Positions 49,936 to 60,498 of a stretch of 64,000 nucleotides of DNA are shown here, in pieces; position 1 is the first letter of the stretch, and each line of letters begins with the position of its first letter. The DNA is from Rhipicephalus microplus (taxonomy: Eukaryota > Arthropoda > Arachnida > Ixodida > Ixodidae). The position numbers were made by a program, and so were the translations under genes. Where the stretch lies: NCBI RefSeq assembly GCF_043290135.1, contig NC_134705.1, positions 41,010,771-41,074,770 of the forward strand, written 5' to 3'. Under the pieces are notes generated by a model that was not told where the DNA came from, made no database searches, and was given only the letters and a program-made list of their open reading frames with translations.

Positions 49936-51116
49936 ATGACTGACCAGGCTACTCAATGTCAACAAGATCCGTCAGCCCCACGACCGATCGTTGTGGTGCA
50001 ACCTCGTGACCCAGGCCCATTCAACGGCTAAGTGCCATAGACGTCAATGACTGGCTGGTTCAATATGAGCGCGTCAGCAGCAGCAACCATTGGGATCCGA
50101 CGCTTATGTTGGCGAACATCATCTTCTACTTGCATGGCACGGCAAAACTCTGGTACGAGACACATCAAGAAGAGTTGACTAGCTGGGACGTCTGTAAGCA
50201 GAAATTGCGCTATCTATTTGGGAAACCCATCAGACGTCATCAGACCCATCAGTCATCAGGCAAAGAAAGCGCTTGCGACTCGTGCCCAGACATCCAAAGA
50301 GCCGTACATCGCGTACATCCAGGACGTGTTGGCTTTGTGCCGCAAGGTCGACAAGGACATGCTCGACGAGCACAAAGTCGGACACATCCTGAAAGGAATT
50401 GCCGATGACGCCTTCAATTTTCTCCTGTGCATGGATTGCTCGATGGTGGAGTATGTCACTGAAGCATGTCGTCGCTTCGAACAGGCAAAAAGTAGCCGCA
50501 CATAGTTCACCGATTTGACCGCCTTCCCAACACGGCGGCTACGTCCTCTTGCGAAGATTCGCCCACACTACATCAACCACCAGCACCGGAAAACGTCACC
50601 AGAATAGTCCGTCGGGAACTCGAGGCTATGGCACCCGCTATGTCTAGTGTCAGCGCGCCAGGACACAACCTTGATGCTGTTTCAATGATACAGGCCGTGG
50701 TTCGCCAAGAGATCGCGAATATGGGCATTTCGCCACCTCATCAAAATGCCCCTGCTACTTCCAGCTTGACTGCAGTCGTTGCGGCTGCCACTCCGAACCG
50801 CACGTTCGCGCCACGACGAAACCCAGCTGAATGGCGCCCCTTATGATGATCGGCCCATATGTTTCACGTGCCATTGGATAGGACACATCGCTCGCCATTG
50901 CCGCAGCCGTTGGACCTCATCACCTCGACCGAGCTTCTATCATTGGGGGCCTCACTCCGAACGTGCACCTTATGCCCCGTCCTACCATGCTGAGACAGGT
51001 GCAGAGCATAATCCAGAACGTCGGACCAGCCGCTCGCCATCGCCCGTGCGTCGTCAGTCCCACTCGCCCCAACCCCACCGTTCTCGGTCTCCCTACGACC
51101 GTCACTCGGAAAATTA
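49936..51116 (+). pseudogene. Gypsy F Gag
   Basis: An ATG at 49936 opens MTDQATQCQQDPSAPRP, stopping at TAA 50029-50031. The core continues as DVNDWLVQYERVSSSNHW, LANIIFYLHGTAKLWYETH and, after a frame change near 50235, KEPYIAYIQDVLALCRKVDK, VGHILKGIADDAFNFLL. The CCHC knuckle CFTCHWIGHIARHC (about 50862-50903) is complete. The Arg/Ser/Pro-rich C-terminus ends at TAG 51115-51117. Confidence 0.82.
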
Positions 51117-51149
51117 GCCGGTGCAGCCCCCGGAGGTGACGCTGCATAC

Positions 51150-52520
51150 ACGACTCGGACTGCAAATCCTCTGATTACTCCCGACCAGCGGTGCAACCTT
51201 CTTACAGTTCTCGTTGATGGTTTACCTGTAACTGCTCTTATTGATACTGGTGCACAAATATCTGTGATGAGCTCAGACCTCCGCCGCCGCCTCCAAAAAG
51301 TTCTGACACCTGCGATTGCACCTACCGTTCGTACAGCGGATGGGAGTACTCCTGCTGTGCTTGGAATGTGCATGCGCGATTAACGACTTCTGAGCATCAA
51401 ACTTCAGTTCTGTTCGCTGTACTGAAAAATTGCCCTCATGACCTCATCCTTGGACTCGACTTTCTGACTTCACACGCTGCGCTCATTGACTGTTCCAAAG
51501 GTCTTCTTCGGCTCGAACTACCATCCTTCTCAGAGACCGTCTCTACCAGCCCACCTCATCTACGCTCTGTCGATTTCCTCAGACTTCCGCCGCAAGCCAC
51601 AGTCCCAGTCCAACTCTCGCCATATCCTCCAGTACCCGATGGTGAATACGTTGCTGCCCTAATTTTTGACGTGGCTATGACAGGTAATGTTGCACTCCCC
51701 AACACGGTGGTTACCCTTAAGGACAACCGAACTTCATTTCCAGTCCTCAATTTTGGCTTCTCAGCGCAAGTTATTCCTCGCGGCATGTCACTTGCGCATC
51801 TGACACCACTGGTCGACCACACAGTTTCCGCCCTAACCACCGATTCGCCACCCGATTTTTCATCAACGTCGCTCTCGTCACGTTCCTGTTCCGACCTTTT
51901 CAAGCCAATGCTATCTGACAAGCTCACCTCTGAACAAGTCTCTGCTCTCTGCCGTGTGCCTGCTTCTTATCAGGACATGTTTGACTTCGGCGACCATAAT
52001 TTGAGCCAGACATCCGTGGTAACTTATCGCATCGACACCGGTGACGCTCGTCCCATTCGCCGACGACCCTACCATGTGTCAGCCCCGGAGCGTGCTATTA
52101 TACAGCGAGAAGTCGATAAAATGCTTCATAAGGGCATAATCGAACCCTCATCTAGTACCTGGTCCTCACCCGTTGTACTTGTTAAAAAGAAGGACAATAG
52201 CTGGAGATTCTGTGTTGATTACCGCCATCTCAACCATATTACCAAGAAAGATGTCTATCCCCTACCGCGCATAGAAGACGCACTCGATTGCTTGCACGGC
52301 AACAAATATTTCTCTTCAATAGACCTTCACTCAGGCTACTGGCAGATCGCTGTGGACGACAAAGACAGAGAGAAGACGGCCTTCGTGACTCCTGATGTAC
52401 TTTATCAGTTCAAGATGATGCCTTTTGGATTATGCAATGCCCCCGCGACTTTTGAGCGCATGATGGACTCTCTCCTTCGAGGCATGGACTCTCTCCTTCG
52501 AGACTATCCGCCTCTGCTAT
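51150..52520 (+). pseudogene. Gypsy F protease and reverse transcriptase
   Basis: Protease: VTALIDTGAQISVMSSDLRR (about 51227, DTG intact), a frame break near 51380, then CPHDLILGLDFLTSHAALID. RT: THRIDTG-type start as YRIDTGDARPIRRRPYHV, STWSSPVVLVKKKDNSWRF, DYRHLNHITKKDVYPLPRI, SSIDLHSGYWQIAVDDKD (palm Asp intact), FGLCNAPATFERMMDSLLR. A 21-bp unit (52463-52483, repeated at 52484-52504) then shifts the frame to a stop. CYLDDVIVFST is still present in another frame from 52513. Confidence 0.88.
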
Positions 52521-53743
52521 CTTGACGACGTTATTGTTTTTTCGACTACTTTCGACGACCATCTTACCCGTCTGTCCACAGTGCTTGAAGTTTTCCGACG
52601 TGGCAACTTGCAACCTTATTCGTCCAAATGCCGCTTTGGTCAACGCCAAATCTGCGTACTCGGCCATCTTGTTAACGCTGCGGGCGTTCAACCAGACCCT
52701 GCGAAAGTCCGAGCAGTTCAGACTTCCCTACAGCCCGCTCAGCCAAGGACATCCGAAGTTTTCTGGGACTGTGCTCATATTTCCGTCATTTTGTCGAGAA
52801 GTTTGCTGAAGTAGCCCGTCCTCTACGCCACCTCCTCGAAAAGGATGTCGCATTCACCTGGGGCCAACAGCAAGCAAACGCCGTCTCAACGCTCGTTGAC
52901 ATTCTCACCAATCCACCAGTCCTAGCACACTTCGACCCATCTGCCGCCACGGAGCTTCGTACTGACGCCAGTGGCCACGGCATAGACGCAGTGCTGGCGC
53001 AGCGTCAACAAGGCATGCACCGCGCCGTCGCGTATGCAAGCCGACTGTTGTCGCGCTCGGAACAAAGTTATCCCATCACAGAATGCGAGTGCTTAACTCT
53101 CGTCTGGGCCATTGCGAAATTCCGACCGTACCAGTATGGCCGACCATTCTCAGTTATTACGAACCACCATGCGCTTTGCTGGCTCTCCTCACTCAAGGAC
53201 CCTACGGGACGCCTTGGTCGCTCGGCGCTGCGCTTACAAGAGTACACTTTTTCCGTATCCTATAAATCCGGACAACTTCACAAGGATGCCGACTGCTTGT
53301 CCCGTTACCCAGTCGATCCCCCTGACACGATGGAAGATGGACAAGAGGCCCTCGTTCTTTCAATTACCGACTTCACCGACATAGCTGCTGAACAACGCCG
53401 CGACCCCTCTTTGCGTGCTATTATCAATGGTCTGCACTATCCCCACCCTGACCACTCCTTACAACTGTTCGTTCTTCACAACGACATCTTGCACCTCTAC
53501 AACGCCCGCCCTGATGGTGCTGAGCTTTTACTCATTGCTCCTGTGCATCTTCGCTCAGACGTTTTGGCCCAGCTCTATGATGCCCCCTCCGCTGGACACC
53601 TAGGGGTGTCACGCACGTATGACCGCATTCGCCGCCGATTCTTTCGGCCTGGCCTCTACCGTTCTGTGCGACAGTACGTTGCGGAATGCGACCTCTGCCC
53701 GCACCGCAAGACATCTGCTCTGGGACCTGCTGGTACCCTTTAG
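52505..53743 (+). pseudogene. Gypsy F RT end, RNase H and linker
   Basis: After CYLDD, shifted frames hold SKCRFGQRQICVLGHLVNAA. RNase H: ATELRTDASGHGIDAVLAQR (52950), ITECECLTLVWAIAKFRPY, VITNHHALCWLSSLKDPTGR, HKDADCLSRYP. The linker runs to the integrase zinc finger, YDAPSAGHLGVSRTYDRIRR and CDLCPHRK. A TAG at 53741-53743 follows PAGTL, where a Gln is expected (the next residues are PIEVPDEPFF). Confidence 0.85.
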
Positions 53744-54628
53744 CCCATTGAAGTACCAGATGAGCCATTTTTTCGAGTCGGCCTCGATCTTCTAGGACCT
53801 TTTCCCGTGTCGGCCACCGGTAATAAGTGGACTGCTATTGCTACCGACTACGCAACGCGGTATGCCGTTACACGCGCCCTCCCCACCAGCTGTGTTACTG
53901 ATGTAGCCGATTTCCTTCTTCATGACATCATTCTGCGTCATGGTGCTCCTCGTCAGTTGATCACCGACCGCGGCAGCTGTTTTCTATCTAAAGTAGTCGA
54001 CGAGCTCCTGCGATGCTGCTCTACCCACCACAAGTTCACTACAGCGTACCATCCGCAAACCAACGGCCTCACGGAGCGCCTCATCCGTACCCTGACGAAT
54101 ATGTTAGCGATGTACGTCTCCAAAGATCACAAAGATTGGGACATCCACTTACCTTTCGTTACCTTCGCATACAACAGTTCACGTCATGATACAGCTGGAT
54201 TTTCTCCTTTTTACCTACTGTTTGGTTATGACCCGCCTTTGCCTATGGACACCATGCTCCAATCTGACGCTCCCTCGTCGACTGCTTATGCTCGTGATGC
54301 CCTGGCCCGAGCTGACATCGCCCGCCAAGTCGCCCGGGATCGTTTATGTGCCTCGCCGCTTAACCAAAAGAGTGCTTACGATCGCCGGCACCACGACGTA
54401 CAGTACTCCCCGGGGTCACTCATCTTGCTGTGGTTACCATCACGTCGTGTTGGTCTCTGCGAAAAACTGATGTCCCGTTACGTTAGTCCCTACCACTTCA
54501 TACGCAAGGTCACCAGCGTGACCTATGAGATAGCTCCACTTCATACCACGTCAGTACCAGCTTCAGTCCCGACCGATATAGTGCACGTCTCACGGCTTAA
54601 ACCATACTACTCACGCCTCGAGAATTAA
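53744..54628 (+). pseudogene. Gypsy F integrase
   Basis: Continuous frame after the TAG: VGLDLLGPFPVSATGNKW (first Asp), LITDRGSCFLSKVV (second Asp), [14 protein letters not shown] (Glu), FAYNSSRHDTAGFSPFYLLF, then a C-terminal domain with LMSRYVSPYHFIRKVTSVTY and IVHVSRLKPYYSRL, ending at TAA 54626-54628. All three catalytic residues and the whole domain are intact; only the upstream TAG separates it from the polyprotein. Confidence 0.9.
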
Positions 54629-54664
54629 TCGCTCTGGGACGGTGCTTCTGCCGCCGGCGGGTAA

Positions 54665-54814
54665 TGTCACGGGCTAAGTAGATGCCTGAAGATGGCGACG
54701 ACGAAGTGCTGAACATAAACGTGCTCGGACTGCAGCAGCGTTGTACGCATTTGCTCGCCAGTATATTCGCCAGTACGCATTTGCTCGCTAGTGTATACTT
54801 TATTTCCCGTAACA
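54665..54814 (+). repeat. Gypsy F right LTR
   Basis: 150 bp, the partner of 49697-49846. It is preceded by CCGGCGGGTAA, a short polypurine-like tract. Confidence 0.93.
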
Positions 54815-54824
54815 GCATAACTAA

Positions 54825-56960
54825 TAATTGAAAAGTATAAATGGATGGTAATTTAACAGAAGTGGAATTTCATTAGATAAAAAAGAAAATTTAGCAAGCA
54901 AACCTTCTTGTGTCTCTGAGAAATTCACAAATCGCTACGCAGACGCTCCTGTTGCTCTGGCCCAGCTGAGGAGAAGCCTCAAGAGAAAAGGTATTTTCAG
55001 ACTTAAGAGTAATGTTTAATTTTCTGAGTATAGTTTTTAAATGTTTCTTCCTATGGCTTAGGAAACGTCGGCAAAGAAGAAAGAAATGATTGAAGTTTTC
55101 TGGCTATTGACAGTACGAGCAAAGGGGAGATGGCACTTGACCAGACCTGTATAAATAGAAATTCTGAGGTGGAATTCAGCATCAAAATTTTGTGAAGCAC
55201 GCTTACAGTTTGCGGGAGGGGCACCATTTATCATTGCAAGCAAGAGAAAGATGGCCGCATTCTCTAACTGGTTATTTAGTTTTCATGTAATCCTGGAGTA
55301 ACGAATATTTACGGAATTGGGATTTGGTGAAAAAGCTGGTATCAGAAACAATGGACGTTACAGGACCATCTCGAGACCACCGCGCGAGAGTGTCAGCCAT
55401 TTCATTTATATCTATGCCTCGGTGAACTGGCATCCACACAAATCGCATTGTACTTATGTGTGTTGGTATTGAAATAATGAAAGAATTCCAAGGGGGATAC
55501 TCGAATTAAGAAGCTGCTGCTGTCGATCAGCATACGCAAGGTGAATCAGTAACAATAACAACTGCTGAATCATCGATTGAAAGTTTCTTAAGGGCCGAAA
55601 TAATTGCTAAAATTTCTGCTTCAAATATAGGAGTGTTATCTGGGAGACGTACTGAGAATCACCAAGACAATGTCTGTGAGAAGATGCCTACCGCCGCTTT
55701 CTCTTCACACATGGATGCATCCGCAGCAATAACATTAACAATTCTCAATTGAAGTAGATAGCCTTCTGATAAGCCTTTTAGATATCTGTTCGATAGGAGT
55801 TTGGCATTGGAAGGCAATATATCATCAAATTCAATTTTGGTTTTTGCCAGTGAGTCATTTGAAACAATGCTGCTTATGTTAACGTGTAAATGTTCTAGCT
55901 GCTCTTTAACAAACAAAATGTGAGGTCTATGTACTCAAGACCATGGGTCATTAAAGATGTTCTCCGTTCAGAAGTGAATACGAACTGTGAACGTCTAAAT
56001 GAAGACGGGTAAATTTTTTGATATGCTTTAATGGTGAGCATGCGGAATCTATATGTACACAGGCTAGGGAGGGAGGGAGGGTATTCAGGGTTCTTCATAT
56101 AACACGCTGTTCGCAGTAAATTTCGGAACCCCCAGACAACTTCGAAGGGCCTCTCGTTCTAAGATAACGAGGTGACTAATTTTATATGCTGGTCCCTGAG
56201 AATATAAAACGCAACCAAATTCTTGAATTGGGCGAACATGCATACGGTGAACTATAATTAGACTGTCATTGCGTAAGCCACTAGGGTGTTGACGAAGTTA
56301 CCGAGTTGTTCCAATAGCACGAGTTTCTTTAGATTTTATATGTTTAATGTGGTTTCGCCAAGTCAGTTTTTCATTATAGAACACTCCTAAATATTTAACA
56401 CAATCATTTTAAGGTATCCCCTCGTGGCGATGCTAAAGGGAAATGCTAAATGGAGAATTGAAAGGAAAAACAGCCACTGAAATTTTTCTAACATTTAGAG
56501 TCATTTAAACTTGCTGAAACCAAACTTCTAGTGTTGCCAAATACGATGTATGTGATGTAGAGTGCAAAAAATGTATACCACATTCAGCAGCGAAAAACGC
56601 AATGTCATCTGCATATACATACACTTGGACGTTATTATGAAGTGGAATTGATCTTAATAAGATAATAAATAAAACGGGAGAGAGGACAGAACCTTGAGGG
56701 AACCCACTGTACTGACTATATTGAAAGCACTGCGTCGGGATTCAACAACCGTTTCAGTTTCAGCCATATTTGACAGAATAAATACCAGTTGTCTTTATAT
56801 TGGTCATCTCAGAAATGCGCCGGATAAAACAAGCCTAGGCTCTTCCATACCCTCAATTTCTTTCGCTTTATTTCGATAACCCACCGCGTTCGGAACTTTA
56901 CAATTTTTTCTTTAGAAAAGCGTGAAAGTTGGTTTCAGGCGCAACTTATGTTGGGGCAGC
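54825..56960 (-). pseudogene. RNase H-bearing LINE ORF2, 3' half (minus)
   Basis: Minus-strand order: SGFPQGSVLSPVLFIILLR (about 56700), VYADDIAFFAAECG (about 56610), CVKYLGVFYNEKLTWRNHI (about 56390), RPIQEFGCVLYSQGPAYKI, then RNase H with VIAADASMCEEKAAVGIFSQ (about 55700, normally TDAS), TPIFEAEILAIISALKKL, VVIVTDS and MPVHRGIDINEMADTLARW, and a Cys/His tail with SPLCSYCQ and HFFLLCRRFL ending near 54870. Stops and shifts are frequent. The 5' half (endonuclease, RT fingers) is absent. It is a different family from the copies at 7-18 kb: YADD and RNase H are shared, but the linker differs. Confidence 0.75.
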
Positions 56961-58078
56961 CTAGAGCCCCGCCTTTTGTAGTACCATGAAGGAAGGGAAG
57001 TACTACAAATAAATCGGCCCTTTTGAATTATCCGCTCGCGGAGGGGCGTCACGTAGAAAAGGAAAAACTATGGGCTGTGGTTGGCAGCAGGGAGTTCTGC
57101 TCATGAACGGCGGTGAAGCAGCGATTGCCGTCATTTCCGTTTGTGTCCAGTTTGCCCGGGCACACCGCTAGGGCTCCGTGCTGTCTGCTAGGTGACAATA
57201 AGAGCGCCAATTGTAAACGAAATACGCATTGGCAAGCTCTTTCACTTTTTTTCCATCATTTCTTACCGAACATATGATACGCATTCTGAGCCAATTCTTC
57301 CCGAGTCAAGTTTTGTTGCAGTTTAAATACCTTATAGGCAACGCTATAGTTACTAATGATTGGCAACAAGTATACCCCAGCATGCACGACTATCAAACAA
57401 CGCAAGCATCTTAAGTTTCAAAATTTGGTGTCAAGTGTAAAATGAGATTTGCGTTGCAGAAGATGGGGAGCCGCGTCGCGATACTGGTGTACCTGTTGCC
57501 AGGACGACAACGCACAATATGTACCGCAACGTATTTAAACCCACCAATGTGCTAGAGCCGTAACGAAAGAGGCACTGGGTGCTTCTGGCATCAACACTAA
57601 GTTAATTGAACTGCCCATCAGCAGAGGGTCAATCGCCAAGTTCAGCATATCAGCAGAAAGTTCCACAGCTGAGTAAAAAAGAAGGTTCAAGTAGGCTCTC
57701 GCCTGTACTTTTTATAAAAACGTGATGAATCCACCGAATTTTCATGTTATACGCTAGTGTGACTGCTTTTAAGTGTTCTGCTTAGATTACCCATTTATCA
57801 GCTTGTTTTTTTTTACGATGGCACAACACCTAATTGTATTGTTAACTCTTTTTCATTTTTTTTTTGTTAAATGAGATTTCGGTATAGTATTCAAACGTTT
57901 CGCTGCAAAATATTTGATCGACGATCCACCAGTGTGGGTGCAAGCCATGTAGTAGGAGTATCACTATCATTACCACTATCGAGCGCTCGTGAGAACGTGG
58001 TACAAGATGCGCGCTGTGTTCGTTCGCTTCCCGGTGTTTAAGGTGTCCGGGCCACATTTTTTATTCTCTCGGTGATTA
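56961..58078. other. No recognisable gene or repeat
   Basis: Mixed-composition sequence with short frames only. It could be host intergenic or intronic DNA. A T10 run at about 57856-57866 is the only simple feature. Confidence 0.45.
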
Positions 58079-58139
58079 TAGCACTGGTCGTACTCGACCA
58101 GTGCTAATATATAGTTCTGGCCGCTTTCCTATCGGCCAG
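58079..58139. repeat. Two adjacent short hairpins upstream of a putative exon
   Basis: A 12-bp perfect stem (58079-58090 with 58095-58106, loop TACT) is followed by a 7-bp stem CTGGCCG/CGGCCAG (58117-58123 with 58133-58139). Both sit within 130 bp of the ATG at 58209. Confidence 0.7.
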
Positions 58140-58208
58140 TGACTTCGCCTCTGCAGCGCCGTCGAGACGCTACTTGCTCCTCCCTAAAGACGTTGTCAGC
58201 AGGCGGAA

Positions 58209-58531
58209 ATGTCCACGACCAAAAGGCCGCGAGGCACCGCAAGTCGACGTACCGACAAGCGACGTGCCGAAGACTCGGCACCGTTGCTGGACAACAGCAA
58301 TACTTCTATTGCGATACCCGTAGGTCACCCTGCCATCGACCCTGGCGGCAGCTCAGTGCCTGGACGTCGACGTGACAGCCCGGTACAGCGGACAAGAGTC
58401 TCGTCGAGCCCCGTAGCGTCTCCTAGGAAGAAAAGCGGGCTGCCCGCGGTCGCCGCTGACGGAGACCACCGCCATGGCATCGCCGCGGATGAACTGCCAC
58501 GAAGAGTCGACCAGACAGAGACGACAGCGGG
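58209..58531 (+). CDS. Putative host first exon (disordered basic N-terminus)
   Basis: An ATG at 58209 opens MSTTKRPRGTASRRTDKRRA, about 107 residues rich in Arg, Ser, Pro and Thr with no domain, running to ETTAG, where GGGTGAGTGA supplies a good splice donor (GTGAGT at 58532). The frame would otherwise stop at 58536-58538. The upstream 130 bp are GC-rich with a TATATA (58107-58112). Disordered cytosolic N-termini encoded by a single first exon are common for membrane proteins of ticks, but no partner exon lies in the window. It could also be chance. Confidence 0.35.
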
Positions 58532-58539
58532 TGAGTGAT

Positions 58540-59784
58540 AACTAACATAGCATTTAGGGAGCATAGCAGGAGCGCTTACCTGAAGGTAATGGTAGCAGGC
58601 TTCGTCCCTTGGTAGTACGCTAAACAGCGAAAACAGGACCACGGAAAGCAAATATATCATACAAACACGCAAACAATGCGACGTCTTACAGAGCATGAAA
58701 AAAAGTTCCGTTTAAGACTATTGAGAGATAAAGCAACTTCGACTGCGAGACTATTAACACCACAGTCGGGATCCATCGTCCGCACTTTCCAGCACAGTTG
58801 CAAGGGCCAAGACTGAAGAGAGAGAGGGTATGGGTAAAGAAGCTAAGTGGGGGAGAGGGAATCCTCGTGCATGTGTACCAACATGACCAACTTTCTCTCC
58901 TGTAGTACAGTGACTTAAGCATATATAGTGGCTTGAGAAGGGTTGATTGAAGAGGAGACCAAAGGAGCCGTGTTGGGAGTGGAGCAGGTGGTGCGTAGAA
59001 AGAGCTAGCTGACAACCATCCTGGAAAAACTGAGGATCTCGCATTTATTCTGGAATACTCTGCAATGAAGCAATAACTGATGCCACCTTCTTCAGCGTTT
59101 AATCATCCTTCACGACGTCAATAAAGCCTGCGCGTAACTTTACTGACGCTATGGTTCATTAACTAACTTTATTTATTGGTGCACTGAAGCTATATTAACA
59201 TGGCAGGGGAGCGGTATATGTGAGAATACATGACATAGGAAATGAAAATTATATAAGAAAGTCACAGCTTTGCCGCCAAGGCGAACTAATGAACACTAAA
59301 GCACTGAAAATTTGAAGGTTACGCGAAGAATGGCGAGCAGATCAAAACTTGCCCCACGTTTATCAGGCACAAATGACGCATGAAACGACTCACATGTACA
59401 GATGAACTTGAATAAGCGTCTCTGTTGTTACTTCGCTGTGTCTGAAAAGTTCGCCCTTTTCGCAAGTGAAACTGTGCAGCGGGTGCAGTGACCTTTGTGC
59501 GCCCAGTAACTAGAATAGAATCGTTCTGGTGAAAACCCAAGGCGTAAATTTCTCCCCAAAGCGAGATAAGTGCCCACACGCATGAGTGTCCACCCCTCCC
59601 CCCTCTCTGCGGGGCAAAGTACGCGTCGGAGATGAGAGCGCGCGCCGCATCGTCGTGACGATCTGATGACGCGCGCTCATCGCACCATTTCGCTGGTAAT
59701 GCTTATACACGATAATTCCCCCGAGATGGCCATCTCCAGTGGTTAGGGGTAGATGTAGACAGCTTGCTTTTTTAGCGTTTAGCA
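58540..59784. other. No recognisable gene
   Basis: If the 58209 exon is real, this is the first intron. Frames on the minus strand (58696-58325, 59848-59510) have no family resemblance. No repeat recognised apart from the SINE that begins at 59785. Confidence 0.4.
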
Positions 59785-60007
59785 AGGTGTTCCTCCGTGG
59801 CCCAGTGGCTAACGCATCGCACTCAGAAGCAAGAGGCAGGATGTTCAAGTCCGCGTGCTGGTGTGTTTTTTCTGGGTATTTTTTTCTTGCGCTTTCCTAT
59901 ACATAGACACCTATACATATACGGTGGATGACACAGACGTCGACGCCGACGCCGGCGGCAAAATTAAGCTGAGAGTGCCCACATAATTGCTATCGCAATA
60001 AAAATAA
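59785..60007 (+). mobile_element. Second tRNA-derived SINE family
   Basis: The tRNA-like head has A box TGGCCCAGTGG (59798-59808) and B box TGTTCAAGTCC (59842-59852). The body contains ATACGGTGGATGACACAGAC, then the GACGCCGACGCCGGCGGC tract, and ends GCTATCGCAATAAAAATAA. The body is unrelated to Ruka. It sits immediately upstream of the CR1/L2-like element. Target duplications are not clear. Confidence 0.65.
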
Positions 60008-60035
60008 GTTCCTTACAATGCAATAGTAAGTATGA

Positions 60036-60109
60036 TGCGGCGACGACGGACTTGCGGGATTTGCGGCCGTGTACTCGATGTTAACGGTGGCTGTTTACCT
60101 TGTGTAGGT
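60036..60109 (+). repeat. 74-bp direct repeat, copy 1 (encodes CX2CX9CX2C)
   Basis: Identical to 60343-60416. In frame 60032-60250 it encodes RRRRTCGICGRVLDVNGGCL then PCVG, a four-Cys CX2C-X9-CX2C pattern that could bind zinc. After the shared part this copy continues GTGGACCACG and stays open to 60248-60250. It lies in the 5' region of the terminal LINE. Confidence 0.75.
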
Positions 60110-60342
60110 GGACCACGCAACTGCTGTACAACGCCGAGCCCAGCTATCGTTGAAAGACGCTTGATCTGCGCATGCTGCACCAGTTCTTCTGATTGCGAGC
60201 AAATAGCGGATCACCAATCTAGAGGCCTTGGATCTGGGCCTGTCATCTGAAAATATCGCGCGTGCGTTCTCCCCTTCGCACTGCGCTGTCAACGGCATCG
60301 ACAAGTGCGGCACCCCGTGGTCCATGGTTACCTACAAGTAGC

Positions 60343-60416
60343 TGCGGCGACGACGGACTTGCGGGATTTGCGGCCGTGTACTCGATGTTAACGGTGGCTG
60401 TTTACCTTGTGTAGGT
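60343..60416 (+). repeat. 74-bp direct repeat, copy 2 (followed by splice-donor-like GTAAGT)
   Basis: Same 74 bp as copy 1, but followed by AAGTGTG, so the junction reads TGTGTAGGTAAGT, a strong donor consensus. Copy 1 may thus represent spliced, and copy 2 unspliced, versions of one exon end, or the two are simple tandem 5' units. It lies 83 bp upstream of ORF1's ATG. Confidence 0.7.
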
Positions 60417-60498
60417 AAGTGTGTAGCACCTTTTTCACCTCGATTATTACCATTGTCACTGGCTGCAAATCCCAACTTTCTATTATTTCTTGTTTGCT

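Larger units (their letters stand above)
49697..54814 (+). mobile_element. Ty3/gypsy element F (plus), near full length
   Basis: Paired 150-bp LTRs (49697-49846 and 54665-54814), TGTCACGGGCTAA to TTTCCCGTAACA, differ at about ten positions. A primer-binding site TGGTGGAGGTGCGGGG sits at 49855-49870. Gag, protease, RT, RNase H and integrase follow in order. Flanks are ATAA on the left and GCATAA on the right, so a clean 4-bp duplication is not adjacent on both sides. Defects include several Gag frame changes, a 21-bp tandem duplication just before the RT catalytic box, and a TAG in the RNase H-integrase linker. Confidence 0.92.
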
